Source: Cyanophora paradoxa (lineage: Eukaryota; Glaucocystophyceae; Cyanophorales; Cyanophoraceae). From it: DNA of 64,000 nucleotides. Both the position numbers and the translations under genes were made by a program. Shown in pieces: positions 24,657 through 38,300 of this stretch. The stretch covers positions 124,001-188,000 of the forward strand of contig QPMI01000437.1 in assembly GCA_004431415.1 (NCBI GenBank), in the 5' to 3' direction. Position 1 is the stretch's first letter. Every line of letters begins with the position of its first letter. Below the pieces are notes generated by a model, which was given only the letters and a program-made list of their open reading frames with translations, made no database searches and was not told where the DNA came from.

Positions 24657-25028
24657 CTAGAGACCGAACGCGGCGCGTGGCAGTGGCCCTTGGCGGGACG
24701 GGGCGGCGAGGGAGGCGCCATGCAGCACCTCGAGGTCAAAGGCAGCGTCGTCGGCGGCGTCGTCGGCGGCGGCTGCCTCTGCGTCCGCAAAGTAGACGAC
24801 CATCGTCTCAGAGTCGAGCGCTTGGTAAGAGTAGTTCCTGCGGACACGGTCATGATCAGCAGGCAGGCCCAGGAACGTATAAAGCTTAAGGACTGCGAAC
24901 GTTCCGGCACGAGCTCACTTGCATCCGGGCTCCCACGAGTAGCAAGTGGTACCGGTTGGCTGAGCGGAGGGCGCAGGCGCCGTCTCGGTCTGGCCGAAGG
25001 AGGTGGTGGCGGTGCTCTCGAGGCTCAT
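24657..25028 (-). CDS. Small two-exon protein of 96 residues, unknown function
   Basis: Exon 1 (25028-24919) starts at an ATG and reads 'MSLESTATTSFGQTETAPAP', ending at 'CYSWEPGC'. An 81-nt intron with GTGAGC and CCGCAG ends joins in phase to exon 2 (24837-24657), 'NYSYQALDSETMVVYFADAE', then an Ala/Asp-rich stretch and 'PLPRAAFGL' before the TAG at 24657-24659. I recognise no domain. The good splice sites, intact frame and GC-rich third positions support a real gene. No signal peptide is seen. Confidence 0.55.
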
Positions 25029-26384
25029 CTGCGCGTTTATAAATAATTTCCCGGACTGGCCATGGCAATGGGCAGTGAGACGGGGAGCGCGCGGGGCTGC
25101 GGAAGCCTACATAGCATCGGCCGCGGACTTGTCCTAACTATAGGCCTGGCCATGGGCTGCGAACCTCGAACGGAATGGGAGCGGGTGCTGCTGTGCGGTT
25201 CGACGAGGTCGATGGTCAGCAGGTGATCGATGAGGCGCACGCGGAGGCCGCGCACATGTACACGTGCACGGATCGGATCCTAGCGGTCAGCGCTGGTTTC
25301 TAGTGGCCCGCAAATCAAGATCTAGACTTCGAGAGGTCTTCAAAGCTTGGCTTTAGCCGCACCTGCCGGTAGGCTCGCGGCTGCTGCGTAGCCTGCGTTG
25401 AGAATGAGGGGTGCCGGCGCGGGCAGCTTTGTGGATCAGGCTCTGGAAGACTGTGTACCCAGGGAGACAGCCTCCTACAAGCTTCCACCTCGAAAGCTTG
25501 TACCTCGAAAGTTTTGCTCGCCGAGTCGGCCAGTTCGCAACACGATTCGTGCTTTAGGCTTCATGTGCATGATCAAGCTTATAATTAAGGCTTCGAATTC
25601 ATGATCATATGCTTCATGATCATCGATATCGGATCAGCCTTCCGAAGTTCAGGCTTCAGGGCTAGCTAGCGCTCACGTGCAGGCATGCCGCAGTGCGCAG
25701 CCCGGGCGGCCACAGGACTATTTGCTGACTAGTACTGCAGCACCGGTACGTATACGGCGGTACCGCCCGGTGGGGCCGGTACGGCGCGGGCGCCGCGGAA
25801 TTCGATCTAGTACGTATACGCGGCCGTATATACGCCGCCGGTTCTACGGCACCCGCGGGCCGCGCGGAGGCATGCGCAGGCGCCGGCTCAGGCAGCTAGC
25901 CGCTGAGCTTGCAGCTTGCAGCAGTTTCCAATTCATCAAGTTGGCACTGCTCGATGTCGGACCGTACCCCCGCGCGCTCGGCTAGTGCAGGGGCTTCTTG
26001 CAATTGCAAGCTGAAGATATTATAGCGAGATCTGGAGGCCCTGAGGCGCAAGATCTAGCTCTAGAATTCGAAGATTGCAATCGGACGCACTACGTTACGC
26101 GAGCTAGTAGATGCAAAATGACACAAAAGTTTATAATTATCGCGCTATTACGAAGACTAGCTAGACTCGAGATACAGATGCAAGCATGAAGATACATTGA
26201 ATCTCGCAATCGCAAGCTCGTCGTCGGATGCAACGACGACGACTAACGATCCAATTGCAAAAGATCATGAAATTGATGCCCTACCACGAGGCCTAAGCTA
26301 TAGCTATCTTGAGCGGCGCGGCCAGGCCTAACATGACAAATTAAATGAAATGAAATTGAGTTTATTTCGAAGCTCGAAGCGTAT
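25029..26384. other. Intergenic, short palindromes; possible exon on the minus strand
   Basis: A minus-strand stretch near 25180-25255 ('RLIDHLLTIDLVEPHSS') may be an exon but has no partner I can place. The rest (25260-26384) is rich in self-complementary words such as GCATGC, TGATCA and GTACGTATAC, with no supported gene. Confidence 0.45.
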
Positions 26385-29300
26385 TTACACGTCGAACTCC
26401 GGGGCCGCCGAGGCGTGGCGGTGCTGGAGGGTGCCCGCGGCCTCCTCCTCGGGGTGGATGAGGGCGATGGTCGAGGCGGAGCGGCCACGGCCGGTGCCGT
26501 CGAGCGCGCCCGACGCCGGGGCGACGTTCTGAGAAATACGTCAGCGATTCTCATATATATAGATCTAGATCTAGAGTTCAAAACTGAGGCTAGCGCTCTA
26601 GATCTAGATCTCAGTCTCAGTCTCAGCTCTAGATCTAAACTGAGGCTATGCATAGATCTCAGTCTAGATCTAGAGTTCAAAACTGAGGCTAGCGCTCTAG
26701 ATCTAGATCTCAGTCTCAGTCTCAGCTCTAGATCTAAACTGAGGCTATGCATAGATCTCAGTCTAGATCCAGAGTTCAAAACTGAGGCTCATGATCACCA
26801 GGGTGTGCGCGTTGTTGCGGCTGCCGACGGCGGCCATGCCGGGCGAGCGGACCTGGTTGCGGGTGATGACCACCGCCGCGAGGACGGCGCCGATGGCGAG
26901 GCATGCGAGCTCGGCTTCTATATATACAGGATCGACGAAGGGGAAATTAACGTGGATATCGATACAAAAGACGCGGATAAACAAAGACAGGCAAAGACAG
27001 GCCTAAATTATTTAAAGATTAAAACCACTCGCCGGATCTCATAGTCAAATTATAATCATGGTCGATCAAAGCTGGACGGAAACGGATCCATTCTGAGTGA
27101 CAGGATGCTCGGGATTCGAAGGTGACCCCTCCGCCGCCCCGACATGATACAGGCTGCAATGGCATGCAAACGATCAAATTTAAATGGCAAGAGGAGGCTC
27201 AGATGTAATGCGCGAAGCTCACCGGGGCACGCTCCCGCGCTCGACAGAGCCGGGACCAATGAAGACCACGTCGTTCTTGCCCTTGGCAGCTGCAGCGCTG
27301 GCGCGCTCGCAAAATGCCGCGTACTCCTTGCCCGTCTGGTCGCCGTGGAGCTTCGGATCGACACAATTTTCGGGGCTTCCCAGATCTAGATCTGGAGCGC
27401 TGGCTCCAAGTTTCGGCCAGAGTTTCTGCACGCACAAATTAAAGTTGCCGTCGGTGCTCTGAGCGTTGGAGTATTCGAGCGAAATGCGCAATCGTACCGT
27501 GGTGGTTCGTCTAACCCAAACGTAGATGGCAATCGCACAGGCGACGGCCTTGAGCGCGCCCTCCCCCAGCGCGAGGACATCGGCAGCCGCGTCCAGCGGC
27601 GTCGTCCGCTGCAGCCGGTCGACGAGTAGATAAACCTGCGCATGCAAAAAACCGCGATCGAGACGCTGGCTTCGCGGACATTGCGTGTTGCAGAACAGTC
27701 GGCACCTGGCTTGGCTTGAACTTGGCGCGGAACGTGACTACTGCTTCGGCGCACTCGGATGCAGCACGGCCCGGCGGACAGACGACCTGCAAGGTACAGA
27801 TAAGTGCAAGTAATCAGACGTTGATTTCAATAGTATAATTGCGCACGAAGCTGAGCGGGTTGCGTTCCGCGAGCTCGGTCGCAGACGAGGAGACGGCCGC
27901 GTGGTACCGCGGGCTGCCGTCGGCAGCGGAAGTAAAGTGCATAGCTTTTTTTTCGGTCAGTAATAAGGACAATCGAGCGTTCTTCAAGTTCAAAACGTAC
28001 GCGTGAGGTCGACGGGAACGTCGATATGGTCCTTGCCACGAAAAACGGAATCCTCAGCCGTCGTCGTAATGATGCCGTCCAGGGTGACGCTGTAGGGGAC
28101 CTGCAAACAAATTAAATAACGGCGTTCAACGAATTCAAGTAGAGAAAAATATCGGAGCACCTTCATGGAATACAGAACAGACACGGCAAAGGCGAGCGAG
28201 GAGCGGAGCCTAAGCGTCACGTGAATGCCGTCGTTAGCCGCAATCCTGCGATAACTATGAATTCGGAACGCACGCCTCAAGAATATAGATTGCAATGCAA
28301 GAGATCGGTTTCGCTGTGCACCGGCACTGAAGGCACACCCAGGAGACCTTGCAGGAGCGCCCGCCGTCCACCTGCTCGAATGCCGACTGACCCTGACCCC
28401 CAAAGCCGGCCACGTCGATCGACGCATCGCTGTTGTCGCACGGTCCACCATAGCCGCGGAAGGTGGCGCTAACACCGAAGAGGCCTGTAATGGCGCCCGC
28501 CGACGGGCTCGTCCCAGGGTTCTGAAGCCGCAGAAGAAAATCAGCCGCAGAAGATTATTTCAAATTGCAATTGAAGAAGAAAAAATCAGGAGCTATCATA
28601 TGCATATGCATGATCACCAGCGACTGCACGATCTGCGGGCGACGTGTTCACGTGACTCACGTCAGCTTCGATTCCGTTGCATGTCAGTTTCTCGAACGCA
28701 TTTGACGCACGGTATAGTTAGCTTGCTTGTACTGCACGACGACAAACGACACTGCACAGTGGATGATCCGATGATCAGCGAGTCAACTACACGTAGCTAT
28801 AGACAATAGTGGGCGGCACTCGCCTGCCACTGCGACAGCAAGAGCGGCGACGATCGTGAAGTATCCCCCGTACACCGACTTTCTCTCCGCCTTCGAATTC
28901 GATACCTTGTAATTGACGTCCGTGTCGCTGCTGTCGCTGTCGGCTTCAATCCGCCTGTGCTTGGCCTCCTCCTTGAACAAGAAATGCATCCAACGGAGCC
29001 TGCTGATGCGCGCCTGTTTCGACTCAGGCGATGTGCCAGGGAACCAGAGGCATCCGACAAAGACGAGCGCGAGCATGGCCACGCCGATGAGCACACCGAT
29101 TCCGACCCACATGAATGTCTGCGCGGGCACTGCCGGGTCGAGCGCCGCCGCCGTTTCAAGTGCAAGGCAGACGCTGCACCTTATTGACGCTGTCAAGGGT
29201 CCCATGCTCCGTCTTGACGACGGGCTGCGTCACGCTGACGCTGTTCTGAGCGTACTTGAATTCCTCCGTCTGCGTCTCTATTTCGGTTCCGGATCCTCCG

Positions 29301-32300
29301 GTCTGCAGCAGACGCCGCGCCCCGAGGGCAAACGCATTCGCGAGCCGGCGCGCGCGTCCAGCCGCTGGCTGCGAACGGGAAGGCGCTGTCGTAGTCCTAT
29401 CCATCCGTAGTGAGACGTCAATTGGCTCCGCAGTCGCTGACAGAGAGGAGTCAGCTCCGCGAGGCGGAATCGAAGCAGCACTGCATGCATCGCACCGACG
29501 GGACAAAGCTTGCCCGAGGGGCACGAAAGACACTCGGTCGCACCAGGGTCCGCCGCGAAAGTGCCAAATGGGCTTCGAAAACGATCAAGCGACTGCGACT
29601 GCGCATGGAGGAGGAGAAAGAGTGTACCACGGCGTGCACTCCGTCAAGTTGCCGCTGCGGAAGGTGCCCGCATCGCAGGGCCGGCACTCGAGTCCGTCCT
29701 CAGAAATGGTGCCGTCCGAGCAACGGACACACGTCTCGGCGCCAGTTGACGACCAGAAGTTCGGCGAACACTTCCTGCACTCCGGGCTACCGAGCGGCGC
29801 GTATCGACCGCGCGGGCACGGTTCCTGCAAAGCGAACAGTCAGAAATCGAAGACAGAGACACAATATTTTAATCAGGTGCGCACGCATCCGAGTCGTTCG
29901 GCATTCGCAACGCTGCCAGCAGAACAGAGCTGTCCGAATTCAAATCTCAGGCACCGCGTAATCAGTTGACTAAAAGCTCAAGGGCAGCACACCTCGCAGC
30001 TCGCCATGCCTTCGCGGGCGGCTGTGGAATTGGACGGGCACAGCTGACACGCGGACCCGGTCGGATCGGGCACCCGGCCTGCCCCACAGACTGCGAGATT
30101 GCTAGAGTGATCATGCGCGCGCGGTGATACCGCTCTGAGAGCTCGAGTGTGCGCAGAGGCGAAGCAAACCAGAACACGAAATCCTGTCCTCTCGGGCGAT
30201 CTTGCCAGGGGGGCTGCACGAACACAATCATTCAATGCAGCATGCATATAAAAGGCTGCACGGCGGCGCCTGTCGCGCACCAGAAGGAGCACGACGAGCT
30301 TGCAAACTTGTCCGTGTACCGGCCCTGCGCTTGGAGTTTGAGCTGCATCTAGAGCTTGAGCTCGAACTGAATCGGGAAGCAACATCGTGCCTGCGGGCAC
30401 TGCTCGCACACGCTCATGCCGGCGTCTCGGAAAGTGCCCTGCACGTGCACAAAATTGGATGAGCATCCACAGAGCCCAAAATCAGAAAATGCTCAGAAAA
30501 TGCACACCGGGTTGCAGGCGTCGCACGCGCTGAAGTCGCTACGCGAGTACGTTCCCAGGCCGCAGGGAACACAAACAGTGCTGCCAAGCTCGCTCGCGAC
30601 GGTGTTTGGTGGGCACTGGACGCGGCCACGTCGGAAACAGAGAGCGAAAAGCCTTCAGGGTAGAGGCTCACTTGCTCGCAACTTGAGCTGCCGTTCCGCA
30701 TGAACGTGCCGCGGTCGCATGGTATGCATTTCGTCCTGTTGCAAGCGAGGGACCAGCGTCAGTTCAAACAAGGGGAGCCGTGCGCGATGTGAGAGCTGTG
30801 AAGGGAATGCGGATGCACCCGTCAGGCGACGCGTAATGCCCTCGTGGACACGAAGGGCACTCACGGTACGTCCTCGGCGGCGAGTATGTGCCCTGCGCTT
30901 GCCATCAGTGGTTTGCAATTGCGTCTCTTGAGTGCAAGCTGGCTGGCAGGACTCGCCGGTTTGCACGGGAAGCAGCTGTTCTGGTCTTCAGGCTGGTACG
31001 TGCCGGCTGTGATGCAATTATGAGACTTTGAACTATAAAATGTCAAGCCTAGAGAAGCGATCTAGAGAATCATGGCACCCGGACAGTCAATGCATCGCGT
31101 CTGATCGTCGTTCGCGATTCGCCCCTGAAAAGGTTCGATTGGCCGTAATCTTGTGCAACTGCAGTGTAATTCTAGATCTAGATCTCACCTTGTCGCACTT
31201 CTGGCACTCGACGCTCCCCAGCGACGTGGAGACGTGGCCCTGCGCAGAAGAGTGAATGTACGGCGCTGGCAAGCAACTGTGAAGGTCACGAAAATAAAAC
31301 TCGTACGTTTGGACATGGGCGACAAATTCCCTCCCGCTCAAAGAAACCGGCAGGACACGGCCTGCACTGTGTCCGGTCGTCGGAACTCTCGCTTCCACGG
31401 TCGCTGCGCTCAATCGCGATGACGTCAACGTTAGGCTTCGGCTGGTGTAGTTTCGGTGGATGCATATGAAGGCACCAGGGAGAGCAACTGGTGGCGCCAG
31501 CGGCTGGAGTGTAGAAGCGGAAAGGGCACTAAAAAGAAGGAGGGTGCTGGTGCATGAGCCGATTGCAAGATTCAATGACCGAGCATGTGCAAGAGGGGAG
31601 CCGCTTACTTGGGCGCAGCTTGCAACGCTTGCATTGCGGAAAGTCCCCTGAGGACAAGGCTAGAACAACGTAGATTAAATGACAATGGCGGCTCAAAACG
31701 CATCGTAACGCGCACAACGCAATTTTGCCTGTCCATCGACGCGATTTGTCCGCCGGGGCAGGCAGTGCACTCCTTCGCGCCGGTTGCGGGCGTGACGGTG
31801 TTGATTGGACATTCGTAGCAGCTTCCATCCTTTGGATAGAAGCCCGCTCTGCACGGCTCGCAGGACTACAGCGCAGGCCGATGTCATAAGCGAGAGAACT
31901 ACGTGCATGAATGAAGGTGCACATGCGGCACGTCGCACCGTGCGCTCGACGTTCGACATCGCGCCGTCTGGACAAGGTGTGCAGAGACTAGCCCCGCCAC
32001 CACTGTTGTATGTGCCGGTGGGGCAGATGGCGCAGTTGCTCATGCTGCCTGTGCGGTAGCGGCCCGGCATGCACCTGGGAGCAGAAATTTAATTTGAAAT
32101 ATTTCTAATCTTGCGAAAGTTGTGAATTCAGAGATTGCGCACGGCTCGCATGTCTGCTTGTCATCGCTGGCGATGTAGCCTTCGTCACTGCCGTCCGGAA
32201 GTAGAGTTCAATTTTACGCAGGGGCTGCAAACCAAGCTGTAAATGTAGGATGAAGCGGCGTGCACCAAGGCTCGCATGTCGTTGCAGCATTAAGAGAGTT

Positions 32301-35300
32301 CCGTGAGTTTCCGAAGCAAGGCCGGCACACCCCTTCCTGCTCGAAATTACCTTTGCCTGCCGCGACGGTGGGCTGATCATTAACTTGGTGGTCGCAAACC
32401 GCATGTAGCTCACCGCACGCAACACACGTCGATGTATCTGCGCTTGGCACATAACCGGCCGCGCAAGCTTCGTACGTGCTACTGCCGGCCTTTGCCACTG
32501 TTCTTTCGGGCACACTAGTACATGAATGCATGCTCGCATTGCGATACGTGCCAGCCGGACAAAGAAGGCACTGTTGACTGTCCGCAGACGCCACCGAGCC
32601 TTCGTCACACGCCGTGCAGTTCACCGAGCCAAAACGTGGCGCGATGTGGTTTGGCGGGCAGCTGCACGGCAGCTTGGTCATTAGTGTACCTTGAGCTGTC
32701 CTGCATAGGGCCGGGGGCGCACCTCTCGCAGACATCGCCGGTCTGGAACTTGCCGCGCGGGCACTCGACACACTCGCTGCGGCCTGCGGATGGGACCCAC
32801 CCGCTTTTGCACACCGTGAACATTGTAGAATTCTCCGGTGCAGCCGCTCGCGAAGGAACCGCCACACAATAAGTCATGTCGATTCCTCGGTAAGTACCTG
32901 CAGCAAAGATTTATCTAAATTACCCGTGGAAGTCAAGCCATGAACACGAACCTTGACTACACGGGATGCATTGCTGTGAGTCGGGTGTTGCGACCTCGCC
33001 AAGGTTACAGGGACGGCACGTTTCTGACGCCTCTTCTGGTGCAATCCAGTTGACAGGGCACCTGACGCAGTTCCCGCTGATTTTGTACGTGCCCTTTGGA
33101 CACCTCGCACAGGACTCCCGCGTTTCGTCTGGGACCCAGCCTGGATCGCAAATTTTGTAGGTGGACGAGCCGCGCTGCGCGGTTGCGCCGACAGGGACTG
33201 ATCGACATGTGGACATGCTCGAATTTCGATACGTTCCTGCGGACGTTCCTGTTCACGATCTTACGAGTAACGAAGTCTGAACGTGCAAGCGCACCAGCCT
33301 CGCAAGGTATGCACGACTGCGCGTCATCCGCAGCGACATGGCCCTCTACGCACGGCTCGCACGTAACGCTGCCCTCGTACGACGACCTCGTGAGGATTGG
33401 GCACCTGCAGTTGCAAGCAAGTCGAATCGCAGCGACTTGCAATTGGCGAATCCTTTCGAAAATGGAACTGACCGGATGCATGACTCTCCCTTTTGATAAT
33501 AACCTGCGCACACACGCGTTATACTTAGGTCGAGTTGTGCGTAATGTGAAGATCGAGTGGAAAGCTCACCGGCGCTGCAGTTGAAGCACTCGCTCCGTGA
33601 TAGATTCGGCACAGAGCCATTGGCGCACCGCGTAAAGTTTGATGAACCCTTTAACGAATACGACCCTGACGGTACTGGCAGGCAGGATGGCAAGTCAGCC
33701 GGTCTATATGTTCCTGCGAGATTGCAATTGCCAATCAAAATCCGTGACCGAACGTTTCCAATCAATCGAAATTGATGGTTCGACGCCAGCACCTGGGCTA
33801 CAGTCGAGGCATGTTTGAAAGTCCGCGGCGGCAACTTGGCCTGCAGGGCATTTCATGCAGGCCGTCTTCCCCTCATCCGAAGCATATTCGTTGAGATTGC
33901 AGCTGCGCTCTGAAGTAAGGGTATACTTTTGAATGATGGACGGAAAGAAAGAAATACGCACCGTTCACATGCTGTCTTGTTCGGGGCTAGGAATGTGCCC
34001 TTGGGACTGCGCAAGCTCGAGCGTCGACCGCGGACAATGCCTAGTACGAACGGGCGGCAGACCATTTACTGCATGCCCCGGAGGCCCCGAATGAAACCTT
34101 GCCAGTATCGCCTATGATCTCGAACAAACCAGGAAATCAGTGGAAAAGAAAAAGAACACGACGAAGATGAGAAGACGAAGGAAAAGGCGAAAGAGAAAGG
34201 GAGAGAGGGGAGGACATGGCCAGCGCGCCGCCACCAGCGGCGGGGACCGGGGGGCAGAGACAGCGGCAGAATGGCGGCGAGGGTACGGTAATAATAAAAA
34301 AGGAAAAGATATGAGGGGAAGAAAGCGCAGGCAGAGACAGCGGCAGGATGGCGGCGAGGGTATGGCAATAATTAAATAGGAAAAGATGTGAGGGGAAGAA
34401 AGCGCACATGGCTTGCACTGCGAGATGCCGAGCGCGCCTGCCGTTTTAAGTGTGCCAGTGTTAGGCTTGCGACGGGTCTGATAGTTTTATATAATTAGGC
34501 TGCTAGGGGCACAGACCCTCGGTAGAGTATGTCATCGGAGGGCATGGAGAGCAGATGGTAGCTCCTCTGTACGGCAAATAGTATCCCGCAATGCATGCTG
34601 CCGTAGGATTACGAGCCGATGGAGGAACGCAACTTCAGGCTCGAGAGACGTATATTTATACTTACTCTTGCAGTCGGTACTCCAGCCAGCCGACTCTGTG
34701 TATGCGTTCGCAGCACATGGTGCGCAAGGCTGAGATGGGCTTTTCGAGTAGGTTCCCAGGGGACACTCTGGCATCTCCGTTATTTGCATGGAATATCGGG
34801 CTTAAGCTCATATTGGGGAATTCGAAAATGCGCACGGAAACAGTTCTCACTCAGTGAAGTGCTCAGTCGATACGAGCCGGGATCACAAGGCTGGCCTGGC
34901 ATCGTGCGCTCTAGTCACGATAATCACAATAAGTTTTATGGAAATTCGACTTACATGAGGTGCTGCCCGGCAGCGAGAATGTCCCGTCAGGACACAAAGG
35001 AGCCTCTTTTTCGCTTATGAGCCTGCCTTTTGAGCTTGCGCGCCCTGATGCTGTTTCAGCTACAGAACACAATGATGTTGTCGCAGATATGCTTGCTTAC
35101 CAGCTGGGAGTGGAAGGCAGTTTGGCCCGTCCCCTCCGCTTTTCAGAGATCCATAGTTAGAGTACTGCAGGGTCGATTCGACAAGATTGATCTGATTTTC
35201 AGAGCGACTGGCTATAGAATTTAAACGAACCTGTCCTGGTGGGCACTCCGTGTATAATTTGATGATCTTTGCCCTGTCCGATCGCTCGGGAATTGCTCGG

Positions 35301-38300
35301 TCGATGTGAAGAAACTATTAGTACTAACGGAGTTTCCGTGTACAACACGATGTAGTCCAGCTCATTGTAAGGTTCTTCGTACGCGAAATCCATTCCGAGA
35401 CGATTTGGAGTTGCGCGAAGGTGTTGCATTAGCCTGCGAGTGTTGCATGATCGAAACTATCCCCGATATAGAAATGCAAGACAAATTGCGATCGGCTCAC
35501 CACCCCCAATCATTTATCACCAGACCGCCTCTGCGCGAGCAAATGATCGTTTATTTAACAACCTCATTGCATTCATGCCAGACGTACGTGATTTGAAGTG
35601 GAATCATTGATGCAGAAAGTACTTCGACGGGCTTGAGGTTGCTGAAAACTCCAGGGGTTTCACAGTCGTCAATCTGTGTGCGGACTATTAAAATTTAGCG
35701 CTGCAGCCGGGTAGCCGGTCATTCTCAGTGACCCTTATGAGGACTGTTGACGGCACTTGCGATCGGAACGAGATTCGTCGCAGCCTCGAGGGTTTAGAGA
35801 GGTAGAACTTTTCGCCAGTTCGACCGCTTAGTGTATCTTCAGCGCCTGTATTCGAGGTATGTCTGTGTATTTGTATATCGATATCATGCATACGCGTCAG
35901 CAAATGACAATAACCATAGGTCATGCAGATCGCACCGTTCACGGAATATGTAGATCGTTCCTGAGGCGGAAATTTGATCACGAAAGTAAGTGAATGAACT
36001 TCAGCTTTAGTTGCAATAGTACTAGTTTCTTACCCGATTTATAAGCGACCGCTGGTACAGAGTACCAAGTACAGCTGGTAGCTTCGCCAATCGGTTCTTC
36101 GGATGTGTCCCTCCCAAAGAGCCACAAGCGGTCATTCGTGGTGGGCGCGCCTCCGGATCCTGCCATACCGCTCTGGAAGCGTGACGGACGTCTGTGCAGC
36201 GCACTTAGACATTAATATTGCCTGTGATTACCGGCGTTTTCATATATAATAGATGCCGCGTAACGCTCACCGTAGCCGGATAACCTGCAAATTTGAACGG
36301 AAATGCTCGCTCCATTTGCGAAAGGGAATCGACGTATGCATGTACCTCATCACCAAGCACGAAAAAGGAGAATTGCAGTCCTTCTATCCACTTTCCCTCC
36401 AACGCCTGAAGCAGCCATCGCGCGCATGTTACATTTGCAATGGCGACTCAACTTGAAATCCACGAGTCTCACCCCAATACCAGAGCCCGCTTCTCCAGTG
36501 TATCCATTTTGCAGAATTTGGGGCCGATGGTACGATATGGTGCGGTGAGTCAGCTTGATCGGAGCCTGAGCAGGTGCAACCGTCGAGCTCTCCTGGTAGA
36601 TATTCCACGTCCACGCGTGTATTGCGACTTTGAAAGTGAGATCATACCAGTCGTAATTGAGAGACCAATCACTATTTTGAAACCCTTTCTCATAGATAGC
36701 GCGAGAGCCATTTTGAAATAACGGCAGTCTGCGTGAATTCATTCAGCCATTAATATTGCGAGGAAGAACGAACAAATACAGCTGACCGGACAATCGCATG
36801 GTAAGTGAGGGGACCGCTCTTTCGCATCCGAGGGTCTACAGCCATCGCCAGCACGGCAGCGCTGGGCGGCAAATAGGCACTGCTTGTGAAGCCATTAGCA
36901 TCTCTTGCCATCGTAGCACTGGTTGCGGCGATTAGGGGGTCGAGTGTGCCCCATACAATGAATCTCATGATCACGAGAAAGAAAAGAAGGCACTCGGTTA
37001 TGGTGTACGATTCGTTCGCGTGTTTGGAGTGTCCAGCCAGACCAAGTCCGTACTTGTCAATGTGGTTGTAGATTTCGAGTTCGAGGGACGTACCCCGCCC
37101 AGTTGACCTGTCACTCAGACGGCAGAGCTTGAGGCGAGGAATAACCTTGGCGTTCGTGCCAGCCTCGAATCCGAGGAAGGACCCGAAGTAGGCAACACCC
37201 CTGCAGTCATTCTAAGCTCTTCCAACTCTTATAGCAATAAAACAATTCGTGTCCGTGCCTTTGCCAAAATGAGAACATCCTCAAATCCATTAAATATGCT
37301 GGTCCGTTACGCAGGACGCCGCCGAAAGAAGAACTTGCAGGTTCGTCGGCCCCTATCCACGATGTTCAGACTTTTTTAGCCCGACCAGGTTCCGGGTAGA
37401 AACGCACATATTGTGCAACCCAGCGAAGACTCTGTGCTGAACGGGCTAATGACGCGACTTTTCAATGCCTTTTCAGCAGCAGCGTAAAAAGTGGAAGGGA
37501 AGCTGGAATCTTGCACTCTTCTCATCATCGGTCCGAACACGTTCGTCTGATTTGAATTAGATCAGACTGAAATCTTTCGGAATGCATGCGGCCGCGGATA
37601 CGTACATGTAGCAGATATCCGCGCGTTGCAAGCCCCGATGAATCTATTGCGGGCTTTGTGTCGAGGGCAAGCATATTGTCGATGAGATAACGCCATTTGA
37701 GCCTGCATTTGAGGTCAGCCATGTCCAGCGAGTTCTTCATGATCATCATATATATATCAAAAAAAAGTTGCACTTCGACAGGTCCAGTTTGTAGGCGTCG
37801 GCCTTCACTGTCAAATCTGCAGGTATGTACTCTAATTTCGCACCACTGTCCGAAAAAGCAACTTCCGATGCGTCCGCCCCGATAGCTGCCATGTACGTCC
37901 TTAGCTCGAAGTACGGTGCGATCCAGCTGATCATGATCGTGGTAACGATATCGATGCGATGGAGTAGTTTGTGGATCAGAGCGATTACAACAAGCTTAAG
38001 CTTAAGAACGAGATGCAGCGCTCACCGAGGATCTGATACAGTGTTGTTCACGAAATTGAAGGGATTACACTCGCACGGCTGATTAACGCCCTGGCACAGC
38101 TTTTGATACTCGGAAGCATTGAGGAAGTTTTTCCATTTGTACTGCAGGCCATAACGCATTAAATTGACGCATGTGCATGTTGCATATGTATGTATAAATG
38201 TGCAGTCAATTTGCAAGAAAACCTTGCGCACCGAGGAATTCTCCAAAGGTCTAGGATAGACTTCCGGTGCGTCGCACCACGAAAAGGTAATCGTTTGGTA

